Assembly (NCBI GenBank): GCA_963715565.1 | Contig: OY970256.1 | Coordinates: forward strand, 5,518,001 to 5,582,000 | Source: JACVRN01 sp963715565 | Lineage (GTDB): Bacteria; Acidobacteriota; Blastocatellia; Pyrinomonadales; Pyrinomonadaceae | Direction: 5' to 3' | Length of the DNA: 64,000 bases | Shown here: positions 18,184-26,136 of the stretch, piece after piece | Layout of the letters: each line of letters begins with the position of its first letter | Position numbering within the stretch: position 1 is the first letter of the stretch | Notes under the pieces: generated by a model | Seen by the model: the letters and a program-made list of their open reading frames with translations, nothing else | What the model was told of the DNA's origin: nothing | Databases searched by the model: none | Translations under genes and position numbers: made by a program

Positions 18184-18198
18184 AGCGTGTTGAGCCTC

Positions 18199-18312
18199 CC
18201 TTGTAAGGGAAGCCGTCTACCATTGACATACGTGCCTGTCGAACCATAAAGGCACTCTTTATCAAAGCCTTTTCATTCTACTGAATTTCGCGGCGCTGTC
18301 AAATCCACAGCA
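18199..18312. repeat. Right 114-bp direct repeat (attR) with displaced 5' half of tRNA-Val
   Basis: It matches 2473-2586 at 110 of 114 positions. Bases 18199-18237 are the 5' half of tRNA-Val from the anticodon arm, with no 3' half, so this copy is not a functional tRNA. Chromosomal sequence follows. The geometry suggests that crossover occurred in the anticodon arm and that the element brought a new 5' half to the left copy. Confidence 0.9.
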
Positions 18313-18339
18313 GCCACGGGTAGTGGTTCAGTTTGAAAT

Positions 18340-18439
18340 CGTTCACCGCAGAGACGCAGAGATGTCGCAGAGACGACGCAGAGAGTTGAATTCTTTTCTC
18401 TGCGTTTGCTCTGTGCTCTCTCGAGTCTCTGCGGTGAAG
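18340..18439. repeat. Dispersed palindrome, GACGCAGAG family, copy 1
   Basis: The left arm begins TTCACCGCAGAGACGCAGAG and the right arm is its approximate complement, ending CTCTGCGGTGAA. The interior iterates 9-nt words of the type GACGCAGAG. Related copies lie at 37499-37594 and 39680-39760, with a half copy at 46147-46192. The upstream flank AGTTTGAAATC is shared with the 37.5-kb copy. Confidence 0.75.
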
Positions 18440-18452
18440 CCTTCCGCGCTTG

Positions 18453-18653
18453 CTACAGTAACCAGACGGGCAATTCGTCAGGGCTTGGCCGCACTTTCTC
18501 TCGATTGCGCTCGTCCGCTTCATCGCGCGGTTCAGAGGGCTTTGACTCTGGTGTGGAGGATGGCGGTTCTTCGTCCGGTCCCTTCCGTTTCTCGCGGACG
18601 GGGTTGATGAGAACATCCTCTACCTGCTTGTCCAATCTCCCTATGACGCCCAT
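18453..18653 (-). CDS. Small charged, proline-rich hypothetical protein
   Basis: This encodes 66 residues beginning GVIGRLDKQVEDVLINPVRE, then a Pro/Glu/Ser/Asp-rich disordered stretch, then a hydrophobic end ELPVWLL. An AGGAG-like site precedes the ATG at about 9-13 nt. There is no known domain. The ordered ends with a disordered middle and the ribosome site favour a real gene. It is the first chromosomal gene beyond the right end of the element. Confidence 0.5.
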   Translation of the reverse strand: MGVIGRLDKQVEDVLINPVREKRKGPDEEPPSSTPESKPSEPRDEADERNREKVRPSPDELPVWLL

Positions 18654-18815
18654 GTGTTGAAAGCTTCTCCTTTGCCTGACCGCGCGCGAGTTTCGTGCGG
18701 GCCGTGGTTGAAATTAGCAGAGGCCGAGTGGTAAAACTAGCTTGCGGCCAGAGAGAAAGCCGCAAGCGTCTCTCCCTTTATTAACATCATTCAATACTTC
18801 ATACGCATACAGTTT

Positions 18816-20084
18816 ATGACTGCAAGAGAGTGTCCTGCAAATTGGAAGCGAAGGCCGCACCAGCGCGTCAGTCTCGCGGCGACGCTGATTTTCATCACCG
18901 TCTGCGCGTCACTTCTGGCAGGCGCAAGTGCGCAGGAGCGCCAAGACCCCGGCCAGCAAAGACCGCGCAGGGTCGGGCAAGCCGCTACCCCGCAGCCCAC
19001 GCCAACCCCTGTGCCGAAGACGCCGCCCGCGCCTCTTGGGGGCGAAGAGGTCGGAGAGGGCGACGTCGTGCGCGTCGAAACACAACTCGTCTCCGTGCCC
19101 GCAGTTGTCACGGACGGCGCGGGGCATCCCATCAGTGGACTGCGCGCAGAGAACTTTCGCATCTTCGAGGACGGGCAGCCCCAATCAATCTCGAATTTCG
19201 CCACCGCCGATGCTCCCTTTGAAGTCGCGCTTCTCTTAGATACTTCTGGCTCGACGCGCGCCGACGTGGCGCTCATACGACGGGCCGCCAACGCCTTTAT
19301 AGAATCTTTGCGTCCGGGCGACCGCGTCGCCATCATTAGCTTTAACACCTTGCAGGAAGAGAACGACACGCTCGCTACCGTCGAAGTCAAAACGTCTCTG
19401 ACGAATGATCGCAACACGCTCAGACGCGCGCTGGAATCTGTCGGCGCAAGCAACGGCACGCCCTTTTACGATGCTTTGGAGCGCATAGCTCAAGAGGTCT
19501 TTCGCGAGCCGCCGCGCGAAGAAGTGCGTGGCCGTCGCGCCGTTGTAGCCCTGACCGACGGAGTGGATTCTTCGAGCAACGCGGAATTTGCAGACGCGCG
19601 CGCGGAGCTGCTAAAGGCGGGACTGACCTCTTATTTCATACAGGTCAATACGGAGGACTACGTAGAGGACCGTTTGATGCGCGATTGCAACGACTTCGGA
19701 ACACTGAGGCTCTCGCGCACGCAGTTGCAACGTTATCGCAGAATCTTTATCCCGAGCGCGCCCGCGGGCGATTACGAAAGCTTCTGCCAGATGGGGCCGT
19801 TCGAGCGCATGAAGGTGAGCCGCGACCTATACAACCTGGCGCGGCTGGAGATGGCGGACATAGCGCGCTCATCGGGCGGCAAGACCTTCGCGGCGGCTGA
19901 TCTGAGGGAGGCGCGCGCGGCCTTCGCGCAAGTGGCCGGAGAAATCGGCACGCAGTACAGCCTTGGTTATTACCCATCAAACAAAGCGCGCGACGGACGC
20001 TTTCGCGCCATACGCGTAGAACTGCACGGCGTCACACGCGGCGCACAAGTGCGCGCCCGCCCCGGCTACAACGCTCCAAAATAA
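18816..20084 (+). CDS. Secreted VWA-domain protein of the acidobacterial type
   Basis: This encodes 422 residues with an N-terminal signal segment (LAATLIFITVCASLLAGASAQ). A Pro-rich linker and a short beta domain (VTDGAGHPISGLRAENFRIFEDG) follow, then a von Willebrand A domain. The MIDAS motif is DTSGSTRADVA, with the metal-site Asp in ALTDGVDSSS. This architecture matches the 'VWFA-related Acidobacterial' family, whose members probably bind proteins outside the inner membrane; their targets are not known. It is monocistronic, with a palindrome right after its stop. Confidence 0.85.
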   Translation: MTARECPANWKRRPHQRVSLAATLIFITVCASLLAGASAQERQDPGQQRPRRVGQAATPQPTPTPVPKTPPAPLGGEEVGEGDVVRVETQLVSVPAVVTDGAGHPISGLRAENFRIFEDGQPQSISNFATADAPFEVALLLDTSGSTRADVALIRRAANAFIESLRPGDRVAIISFNTLQEENDTLATVEVKTSLTNDRNTLRRALESVGASNGTPFYDALERIAQEVFREPPREEVRGRRAVVALTDGVDSSSNAEFADARAELLKAGLTSYFIQVNTEDYVEDRLMRDCNDFGTLRLSRTQLQRYRRIFIPSAPAGDYESFCQMGPFERMKVSRDLYNLARLEMADIARSSGGKTFAAADLREARAAFAQVAGEIGTQYSLGYYPSNKARDGRFRAIRVELHGVTRGAQVRARPGYNAPK

Positions 20085-20085
20085 G

Positions 20086-20210
20086 AAAAGGCAAAAGTAA
20101 AAAGGTAAAAGGCAAAAGTTAGGACAAAGCCTGACGGCTTTGAATTAATTATTTGAATCACGCTGAAAGCGTGTCCACACTTTTGCCTTTTACCTTTTTA
20201 CTTTTACCTT
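20086..20210. repeat. Iterated-heptamer palindrome, AAAAGGT/AAAAGGC words
   Basis: Arms 20088-20119 and 20179-20210 are complementary at 31 of 32 positions. Each arm is a run of 7-nt words (AAAAGGC, AAAAGTA, AAAAGGT). The left arm starts 3 bp after the VWA stop codon and the right arm ends 16 bp before the next start. Smaller hairpins (AAAGCC/GGCTTT) sit in the centre. A related copy is at 33543-33625. Confidence 0.8.
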
Positions 20211-20226
20211 GATTGACGGAAGGGCT

Positions 20227-20634
20227 GTGAAAAGAGAGCGACAAATCCTTGGCACAATCTCGCGCTGCCTGCGGCTGCGTTGTCCTGTGTGCGGCGAGCA
20301 GACCATAGCGGAGTCGCCTTTCAAAATCCGTCATCACTGCACGCGCTGCCACGCTCTCTTTCAACGTGAAGAGGGCTTCTTTGTCGGAGCCATCACGATC
20401 AACGTCGTCACCACCGAACTTTTCATACTGGTTCTGTACTTCATCTGTCTCTTGTTGTTCTCCAGCAGCCAGACGATGCTCGTCATTCTCTTTGTGATGG
20501 CGCTCCTGTTTCCAATAGCTTTTTACCATCACAGTTGGAGCATCTGGCTGAGTCTGGACCATCTGGTGGAGACGCTGCCGCATTACACGGATGCGGGCAA
20601 GCACACTGACAGGGATGTGCGCGGGAAGAGATAA
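20227..20634 (+). CDS. DUF983-like zinc-ribbon membrane protein
   Basis: The GTG at 20227 gives 135 residues. An N-terminal four-Cys ribbon (LRCPVCGEQTI, then HHCTRCHALF) precedes two membrane helices (about 65-85 and 88-108) and a short amphipathic end. The CPxCG start and helix layout fit DUF983, small inner-membrane proteins of unknown function that are often near respiratory genes. A TTG at 20209 overlaps the preceding palindrome and is less likely. Confidence 0.75.
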   Translation: MKRERQILGTISRCLRLRCPVCGEQTIAESPFKIRHHCTRCHALFQREEGFFVGAITINVVTTELFILVLYFICLLLFSSSQTMLVILFVMALLFPIAFYHHSWSIWLSLDHLVETLPHYTDAGKHTDRDVRGKR

Positions 20635-20643
20635 AGCTTAAGC

Positions 20644-20711
20644 TGCCCATCCTGCGGCCTCGCGCTTGCGCAAGTGCTGAGCTACTGCAAGCGCTGCGGA
20701 ATGAGCTTAAG
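20644..20711 (+). pseudogene. Remnant of a second zinc-ribbon coding sequence
   Basis: One frame reads CPSCGLALAQVLSYCKRCGM, a complete double CxxC ribbon, just after DUF983. It has no start codon nearby and no continuation recognisable as protein. It is probably the stub of a deleted zinc-ribbon gene. The opposite strand carries the end of the TonB-like gene. Confidence 0.4.
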
Positions 20712-21210
20712 GAAGTACGAAATTGTAAGTGATGACGCCTGTGACTTTCACGGGCTGGCCGGAAAGCCTGGTTGGTGAAAAGCAGGCTTGCCATGCCGCT
20801 TGCACCGCCGCAGCTTGTAAAAGCGGAGGCCCGCCTAGGGCGCGCGCAGACATGATGCAGCCTCGCTCGTCTATTATGACTTGCACCGGCACTGTGCCGG
20901 ACTGACGCGCCGCCTTTGCCACGGCAGGATATGCAGGCCGTGGCAGGCTAATAGCCTTCCCGTTAAGAACTCCGGCGCTAATTGGCGCTTTTAAGGTGCC
21001 TGACTCTACCGGATTGCCGGGTTCGTTACTACAACGACAGGCGGTCGTAGTCGGTACGCTGGCGGGCTCCGCAGTCTCTACTGTAAACGTAACCCTTGAG
21101 ACGCCCGTATTTTTACCGGATGGAGTAAAGACATTTGGCAGCGCACTGGCGGCGATACCTATGACAAACGTGAGCATTGAAACCAAGAGGTTCAATAGTA
21201 ATCTGCGCAT
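20707..21210 (-). CDS. TonB C-terminal domain protein (energy-transducer-like), secreted
   Basis: The ATG at 21210, with GGAGGG 7 nt upstream, gives 167 residues. An N-terminal hydrophobic segment (LLLNLLVSMLTFVIGIAASAL) acts as signal or anchor. A Cys-containing linker (ACRCSNEPG) follows, then a C-terminal TonB domain (ISLPRPAYPAVAKAARQSGTVPVQVIIDERG, then VTGVITYNFVLP). The Pro-rich periplasm-spanning region of true TonB is very short here. Acidobacteria carry many such short TonB-domain proteins with no assigned receptor. Confidence 0.8.
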   Translation of the reverse strand: MRRLLLNLLVSMLTFVIGIAASALPNVFTPSGKNTGVSRVTFTVETAEPASVPTTTACRCSNEPGNPVESGTLKAPISAGVLNGKAISLPRPAYPAVAKAARQSGTVPVQVIIDERGCIMSARALGGPPLLQAAAVQAAWQACFSPTRLSGQPVKVTGVITYNFVLP

Positions 21211-21324
21211 AGTTGTCCCTCCGAGAGAGAGTGTCAAAGCCTTAGACACCGGAACAGGCCAAAAGTTCCCGGCATATTAATCGACGCAATCTACTAAGTA
21301 GTAGGTTGATACGCGGGAGGAAGT

Positions 21325-22761
21325 TTACTGCATCCAGCTCTTAATGTCTTCGATGGTTTTGGGGGTCAGAAGCACGGCGTCCGCAGCAAAGATTCCAAAC
21401 CCGCCCGCGCCGTGCACGCCAAGTAAATCGTGAGACACTTGTTTGCCGCTACCAACTGTCCTCCATACAGGAGCGCCGCTCTGTCCTTCTTCTGTCGCTA
21501 TCATGTAGCCCAGGCGTGCCCTGTTATACTTTTCCTGCTGCTTCTCCGGACCCAGCTCGCCGTTATTCACAAGTCCCTTGCCCTTCCACTGCGCGATTCC
21601 ATGTTGCGGCACACGATCAACAGGATAGCCCGAAACAGATACCTTCTCGCCTTCCAGAGTCCTGCGGTCGGGTTGCGGCAGGAGGCGAGTGCCCACGCCC
21701 CATTTACTGCTGCCCCAATACCCGAAGCGCCCCTGCTTCCACTTGAGTTTGCCGACCTCTGTGCGAAGCTCTATGACGGCGTAATCGAATAAATCTCTAA
21801 CCCCGAGCTTGAGAACGGTCTCTGAAGGATGCTGCCACTGACGCGGAAACCGCGCAGCGGTCGTCACAAAACTTCCGACAGGTGATTTGCCCAGTAGGAA
21901 AGCGCCCAGACCTTCGATAGGCACGCGCGCCAGATTTTCGGGCGGTCCGGAATTCTTAAACGGGCTATCGTCTCCGGGCGTGACGATGATAATCGGATCC
22001 TTGAAGGTGTACGGATCATCTGTGAACTGGCTGTTGTAAACCACGTGCGCTGCTGTCAACACGTGCCGGTCTCCGATTAACGTCCCCGTCGCAGGCCCGC
22101 TAACCAGGGTCTTTCCGGGCTCGAAAGGATGCGGGAAGAGAGCCATCACGGAACAGATAAAGCGAAAAGGAGCGACGGCCACGTCTGCGACTAGAGAGAG
22201 GCTGCCGTGCTGCGAAGGGCTGTCCGGCTCACTTTTGACGGGTCGGGGCGTAGGCTTCATGAGCCCTCGCGCAGTTGATTTACCGGACGGAGGCTCTTGC
22301 GAGGTCCGGCCTCTCAGCAGTTCCGTCACAAGCCCGCTCGGAATATCCAACGTCTTCCCCATGTTGGGATGTGCTATCTCTTCCGCCACCGGAATCCATA
22401 TCACGGCAAAGCAATCACCCGCAGGCGCTTGTTGAATAGAGGCAATCTGCGCCCGTACATCACAGGAGAACTCCGGCAGAAACGACAGCAGCCCTTCCGG
22501 AAACAGCTCGGTCGCCTTGTGCCCGCGCAGGTATTTTCCGTTCAACGGATGGCGGTTGATTCGTCTGGCAAACTCAAGGCGCTCCGTAGTCCCGGCCTTC
22601 ACTTCATATGCCTTTCCGGCCACACTCAGCAACACGTCGCCCTTCCGAATCTGGTAGTAACGACCGGGCGTAGGCCGAGGCGTCGGCAGCAGCGAATCAT
22701 CATCCGCGCTTTTTCTTTCCTGCGAGCCCTCTGGAAGACTGGTTTTAATAGCCCGGGTCAT
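21325..22761 (-). CDS. Trypsin-like serine protease (V8/glutamyl endopeptidase type), no signal peptide
   Basis: This encodes 478 residues; GGAGGG precedes the ATG by 7 nt. The catalytic triad is visible: His in GDRHVLTAAHVVY, Asp in FDYAVIELR, and Ser in EGQSGAPVW. The first 200 residues include a possible LysM-like stretch (YYQIRKGDVLLSVAGKAY) and a Pro-rich linker but no signal peptide, which is unusual for this protease type. Substrate unknown. Confidence 0.82.
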   Translation of the reverse strand: MTRAIKTSLPEGSQERKSADDDSLLPTPRPTPGRYYQIRKGDVLLSVAGKAYEVKAGTTERLEFARRINRHPLNGKYLRGHKATELFPEGLLSFLPEFSCDVRAQIASIQQAPAGDCFAVIWIPVAEEIAHPNMGKTLDIPSGLVTELLRGRTSQEPPSGKSTARGLMKPTPRPVKSEPDSPSQHGSLSLVADVAVAPFRFICSVMALFPHPFEPGKTLVSGPATGTLIGDRHVLTAAHVVYNSQFTDDPYTFKDPIIIVTPGDDSPFKNSGPPENLARVPIEGLGAFLLGKSPVGSFVTTAARFPRQWQHPSETVLKLGVRDLFDYAVIELRTEVGKLKWKQGRFGYWGSSKWGVGTRLLPQPDRRTLEGEKVSVSGYPVDRVPQHGIAQWKGKGLVNNGELGPEKQQEKYNRARLGYMIATEEGQSGAPVWRTVGSGKQVSHDLLGVHGAGGFGIFAADAVLLTPKTIEDIKSWMQ

Positions 22762-23105
22762 GTTAGCGCCCTCCGGAGCGGATAGGGTCCGACAACAGAA
22801 ACAAGTTTTGTTCCTAAAGATTTATTTAGAAGACAGCATCCAAATATAGAGCTACATGAGGCTCATCAGAATTCATGCTCTTGTTAAATAGACAGGCGAG
22901 GCAGAGACGGAATTACAGTACTCCTACCAGCAATAAAATATCAATCCCCATGTGTGCTATTCACATCAGCGTGATAACCCGTCAGTGCCATCCATTAGCT
23001 TCAAACTGACCCTGACAAACATGAACAGTGAGAACTTAAAATCATTAGCACACAAAAGCGTCAAGGGCAGCCACATGGCTGCCCCCAACTTATTAATTCA
23101 ATTGA
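22762..23105. other. Intergenic stretch with no recognised feature
   Basis: This AT-richer gap lies between the protease gene and tRNA-Lys. I see no gene with a plausible start, no strong hairpin, and none of the dispersed palindromes found in most neighbouring gaps. Confidence 0.5.
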
Positions 23106-23178
<73 letters not shown>

Positions 23179-23316
23179 GGGAATGTTGGTGATGTTGACC
23201 GGTTGCGGCGTTGGGCCACTGTGGGTGGCTCGTGTCGTAACCGGCGTTGAATTAATATAGCACATGAGATTGCGAAGTGTATAATGCAGCGCCTGTACCT
23301 GTTAGTTGAAGGAAAA

Positions 23317-23556
23317 ATGTTGGAGGGAATGGTTGTGACGGAGGAGAAGAAAAGCCCAGGGGTGTCGTACGAGGTGAGAGTGTCGGCGGGTCGAGAGGGG
23401 GTTGACCCGGAGGCCCCGGATTGGGAAGTGTGCGAGCTGGAAGACGGGGTCGTTGTCAATAATGCGGATATTTATGACAATCTGACGCTGGCCGAGGCCC
23501 ATCAAATCGCTGGGATGTGGACGAAGAAAAAGGATGAGGCCGAGGCGGGTTCCTGA
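23317..23556 (+). CDS. Small acidic hypothetical protein
   Basis: The ATG at 23317, with GAAGGA just upstream, gives 79 residues (another ATG lies at 23284). The protein is acidic (WEVCELEDGVVVNNADIYDN) and ends in a charged tail. No domain is recognised. Codon composition resembles the core genes around it. It is convergent with purA, separated by a strong hairpin. Confidence 0.6.
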   Translation: MLEGMVVTEEKKSPGVSYEVRVSAGREGVDPEAPDWEVCELEDGVVVNNADIYDNLTLAEAHQIAGMWTKKKDEAEAGS

Positions 23557-23598
23557 GAGCTTTTGGTGAAATCAAAGTTTATGGGGCCATGAAAGTTT

Positions 23599-23655
23599 TG
23601 AAGCTCACCGATAGAGCCGCTGGTGAAAAGCCAGCGGCTCTATCGGTGAGCTTCA
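23599..23655. terminator. 25-bp perfect stem-loop between convergent genes
   Basis: Arms 23599-23623 and 23631-23655 are perfectly complementary over 25 bp, with a 7-nt loop (TGAAAAG). The hairpin lies between the small acidic gene and the purA stop. No T-run follows, so if it terminates, it does so by structure alone. It has no iterated 7-nt words. Confidence 0.65.
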
Positions 23656-23668
23656 TCAAATTCAGATT

Positions 23669-24982
23669 TCAGCCTTCGAGCCAGCTTCCCAGTTTGGAAT
23701 TCCTACAAATAATTGTTTGGCCGCGCTCGGGCCCGGTGGAGATGAGTCCTATCTCGACGCCTATCTCGCGTGAGAGAAAGTCCACGTACTCGCGCGCTTT
23801 CGCGGGGAGCTTGTCCTCTTCCGTGATGCCTTCGGTCGAAGTTCGCCAGCCTTCCAACGTCGCGTAGATTGGCTCTATGCGGCGCAAGTCCTGCGAGACA
23901 GCCGGAAAAGAATCCAGCTCCTGTCCATCAAGACGATAGCCTACACAGACTTTGATTTCGTCCAGAGCGTCGAGCACGTCCAGTTTTGTAAGAGCGACGG
24001 AGGTGAAGCCGTTAATCTCTGCGGCGTAGCGCGTGGCGAAAGCGTCGAACCAGCCGCAACGTCTGGGACGACCGGTCGAAGCACCGTACTCGCGCCCGCG
24101 CTCGCGTATGAGCTGGCCCAGCTCGTCTTCGCCTGCAAGCATCTCTGTCGGAAACGGCCCTTCTCCTACGCGCGTTGTATAGGTACGCACGATGCCAAGT
24201 ACGTCCGTGATGCGTTGCGGCGCTAATCCTGTGCCGATTGATGCTCCACCCGCAATGGTGCTGGACGAAGTGACGAAAGGATACGTGCCGTGGTCCACGT
24301 CAAGGAGCGTGGCCTGCGCGCCTTCGATCAGAATGGAGCGTCCCTCGCGCGCGGCCTTGTTGATGAAATAGGTCGTGTCACCGATAAAGGGCTTGAGACG
24401 CTCGGCCAGCCTGGAAGTCTCGTTGAAAATCTTTTCGGGGTCGAGGGCCTGGCCGCCGTAGGCGACGATGATGCGGTTGGCGTCTTCCAGATTGCGCTCG
24501 ATGCGTGCGCGCAGGACGCTCGCGACCGCAGCGTCCGACGTGCGTATGCCGCGTCGTCCGGCTTTGTCCTCATAGGCAGGGCCGATGCCGCGCAAGGTTG
24601 TGCCGACGCGCTCATTGCCCAAGCGCTCCTCGCTCGTGTGGTCCAGAGCGCGGTGGTAGGGAAGTATGAGATGCGCGCGCGAGCTGACGAGCACGCGCTC
24701 GGGCGTGACCGAAATGCCCTGCGCCGCGAGACGGTCTGCTTCGTCGAAAAAGGCGGCGGGGTCTATGACCATGCCGTTGCCGAGCACGCAGGTCTTGCCC
24801 TCGTGGACTATCCCTGAAGGAAGCAGATGAAGCACAAAAGAGCTTGAGCCGACCTGCACGGAGTGGCCCGCGTTGTGGCCGCCCTGATAGCGCGCGACAA
24901 TGTCGAAGCGCTCCGCAAGGAGGTCAACGATCTTGCCTTTTCCCTCATCGCCCCACTGGGCTCCGATGACAACAATAATCAT
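23669..24982 (-). CDS. purA: Adenylosuccinate synthetase
   Basis: This encodes 437 residues from the ATG at 24982. The N-terminal GTP loop VVIGAQWGDEGKGKIVDLLAE carries the catalytic Asp and His-region hallmarks, and GGHNAGHSV follows. The enzyme joins IMP and aspartate using GTP in AMP synthesis. The frame extends upstream only through the palindromic repeat, whose translation is not protein-like. No Shine-Dalgarno sequence precedes the ATG, because the repeat edge (CACTGTCTT) abuts it. Confidence 0.96.
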   Translation of the reverse strand: MIIVVIGAQWGDEGKGKIVDLLAERFDIVARYQGGHNAGHSVQVGSSSFVLHLLPSGIVHEGKTCVLGNGMVIDPAAFFDEADRLAAQGISVTPERVLVSSRAHLILPYHRALDHTSEERLGNERVGTTLRGIGPAYEDKAGRRGIRTSDAAVASVLRARIERNLEDANRIIVAYGGQALDPEKIFNETSRLAERLKPFIGDTTYFINKAAREGRSILIEGAQATLLDVDHGTYPFVTSSSTIAGGASIGTGLAPQRITDVLGIVRTYTTRVGEGPFPTEMLAGEDELGQLIRERGREYGASTGRPRRCGWFDAFATRYAAEINGFTSVALTKLDVLDALDEIKVCVGYRLDGQELDSFPAVSQDLRRIEPIYATLEGWRTSTEGITEEDKLPAKAREYVDFLSREIGVEIGLISTGPERGQTIICRNSKLGSWLEG

Positions 24983-24986
24983 AAGA

Positions 24987-25065
24987 CAGTGATAAGTGAC
25001 GAGTGACAAGTGACAAGTAAGAACAAGCATTTCGCTTGTCACTTGTCACTTATCACTTGTCACTG
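24987..25065. repeat. Iterated-heptamer palindrome, GTGACAA family, copy 1
   Basis: The 31-bp arms (24987-25017 and 25035-25065) are complementary with three mismatches. Both are built from 7-nt words GTGACAA, GTGACGA and GTGATAA. The repeat ends 4 bp from the purA start and 6 bp from the stop of the upstream YkgJ-like gene, filling the gap between them. Confidence 0.85.
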
Positions 25066-25071
25066 CTTTCT

Positions 25072-25488
25072 TCAGCTTGCTTTCTCCAGCTTGACGGGTC
25101 TTTCGATGAAATAAAAGCTGCACGTGCCGCGCACTTCTTCCAGGTCCCGTTTTTCGATGGGGAAGAGGCGACACTGGTTGGGACGGTCTTCGTAGATGCC
25201 GCAGGAAGTCGTGCCGTCGCGGTGCTTCTTGAGGAAGGGGCACTTGAACAAAATCTCGCAGCACGCGCCGCAGCGATTACATTCGCCCTGGCGAAGCGCG
25301 AGTTGCGCCACGACCTCTCCTTTGCGGAAATTGGCGCTCACAAAGCGGCGCAGCTTGCCCTGTACCTGTCGCGCCCGAAACTTTGCGTCCTCGACCGCGC
25401 GCGTGCGCGAGCGTTTGGCGGCTAAGGCCAAACGTTCTTCCAGCGAGCGTTTTCCGGGTTTGCGTCCCTGACGCCGGGGCTGTTTCAT
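25072..25488 (-). CDS. YkgJ-type cysteine-cluster protein
   Basis: The ATG at 25488 gives 138 residues; a TTG at 25527 would add 13 weak residues. A basic N-terminal half precedes the Cys cluster ECNRCGACCEILFKCPFL, then CGIYEDRPNQCRLFP and a final Cys. This pattern fits the YkgJ/CxxCxxCC family, which is thought to bind zinc or an Fe-S centre; its biochemical role is unclear. It lies upstream of purA on the same strand, separated only by the palindrome. Confidence 0.8.
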   Translation of the reverse strand: MKQPRRQGRKPGKRSLEERLALAAKRSRTRAVEDAKFRARQVQGKLRRFVSANFRKGEVVAQLALRQGECNRCGACCEILFKCPFLKKHRDGTTSCGIYEDRPNQCRLFPIEKRDLEEVRGTCSFYFIERPVKLEKAS

Positions 25489-25684
25489 AGCAGTAGTATT
25501 GAGAGACGGCTCACACCTTTTTTTCAACTGCCCGGATGGGCGTTGTCACGCGCGCGTGCCGTTTCGAGTCCCGATATTACTACAACCTTCTCGCTCGGGG
25601 GCGCTCCTTTTATCAAATACAGAGAAATGGCGCGGAAGGATTCCCAACGACCCGCTCCGCGCCCCAGAGATCGACGGCCAAGCC

Positions 25685-26026
25685 TTACGCGCTTTTGGCA
25701 ACCGTCACATGCTTATCAATCATGCGCGAGATGGCTTCTTTGCTGGTTGCGCCGACCACGCGCTCCTCTTCCTTGCCGCCTTTGAACAGAATCAGCGTCG
25801 GGATGCCCTTGATGCCGTAACGCTGAGAGATCGACGGGTTTTCGTCAACGTTGAGTTTGACGACCACCGCCGAGGCCACGTACTTTTCGGCCACGGCCTC
25901 GACCGTGGGCGCAAGCATACGACAGGGCGCGCACCAAGCGGCCCAGAAATCCACAAGCACGGGCTTGTCCGATTGCAGCACGTCCTTCTCGAACGACGCA
26001 TCGCTCACTTCGCTAACATGTTCACT
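25685..26026 (-). CDS. trxA: Thioredoxin
   Basis: The ATG at 26026, with AAGGAG upstream, gives 113 residues. The active site is WCAPC in DFWAAWCAPCRMLAP (the common form is WCGPC, so Gly is replaced by Ala). The cis-Pro segment GIKGIPTLILFKGG is intact. It is a cytosolic protein-disulfide reductase. The frame extends upstream without support. It is isolated, with gaps on both sides. Confidence 0.93.
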   Translation of the reverse strand, partial: SEHVSEVSDASFEKDVLQSDKPVLVDFWAAWCAPCRMLAPTVEAVAEKYVASAVVVKLNVDENPSISQRYGIKGIPTLILFKGGKEEERVVGATSKEAISRMIDKHVTVAKSA

Positions 26027-26136
26027 CATACCTTTATCTCTCCTTGATGATTCTCTCTCAGTGGACACAGCCGCCGAAGCGCGCGCGAGCGGTCCCCTTT
26101 GCATTTCGGAAAATACTAAACCCTTAAACCTCTAAG

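Noticed and set aside
2587..18198. A complete prophage
   Set aside because: No capsid, portal, terminase, tail or lysis gene is recognisable. Integrase, helicase, regulators and defence genes fit a satellite or island better.
24983..25042. N-terminal extension of PurA
   Set aside because: The extra residues are a translation of the palindrome. The ATG at 24982 starts the conserved GTPase-like N-terminus.
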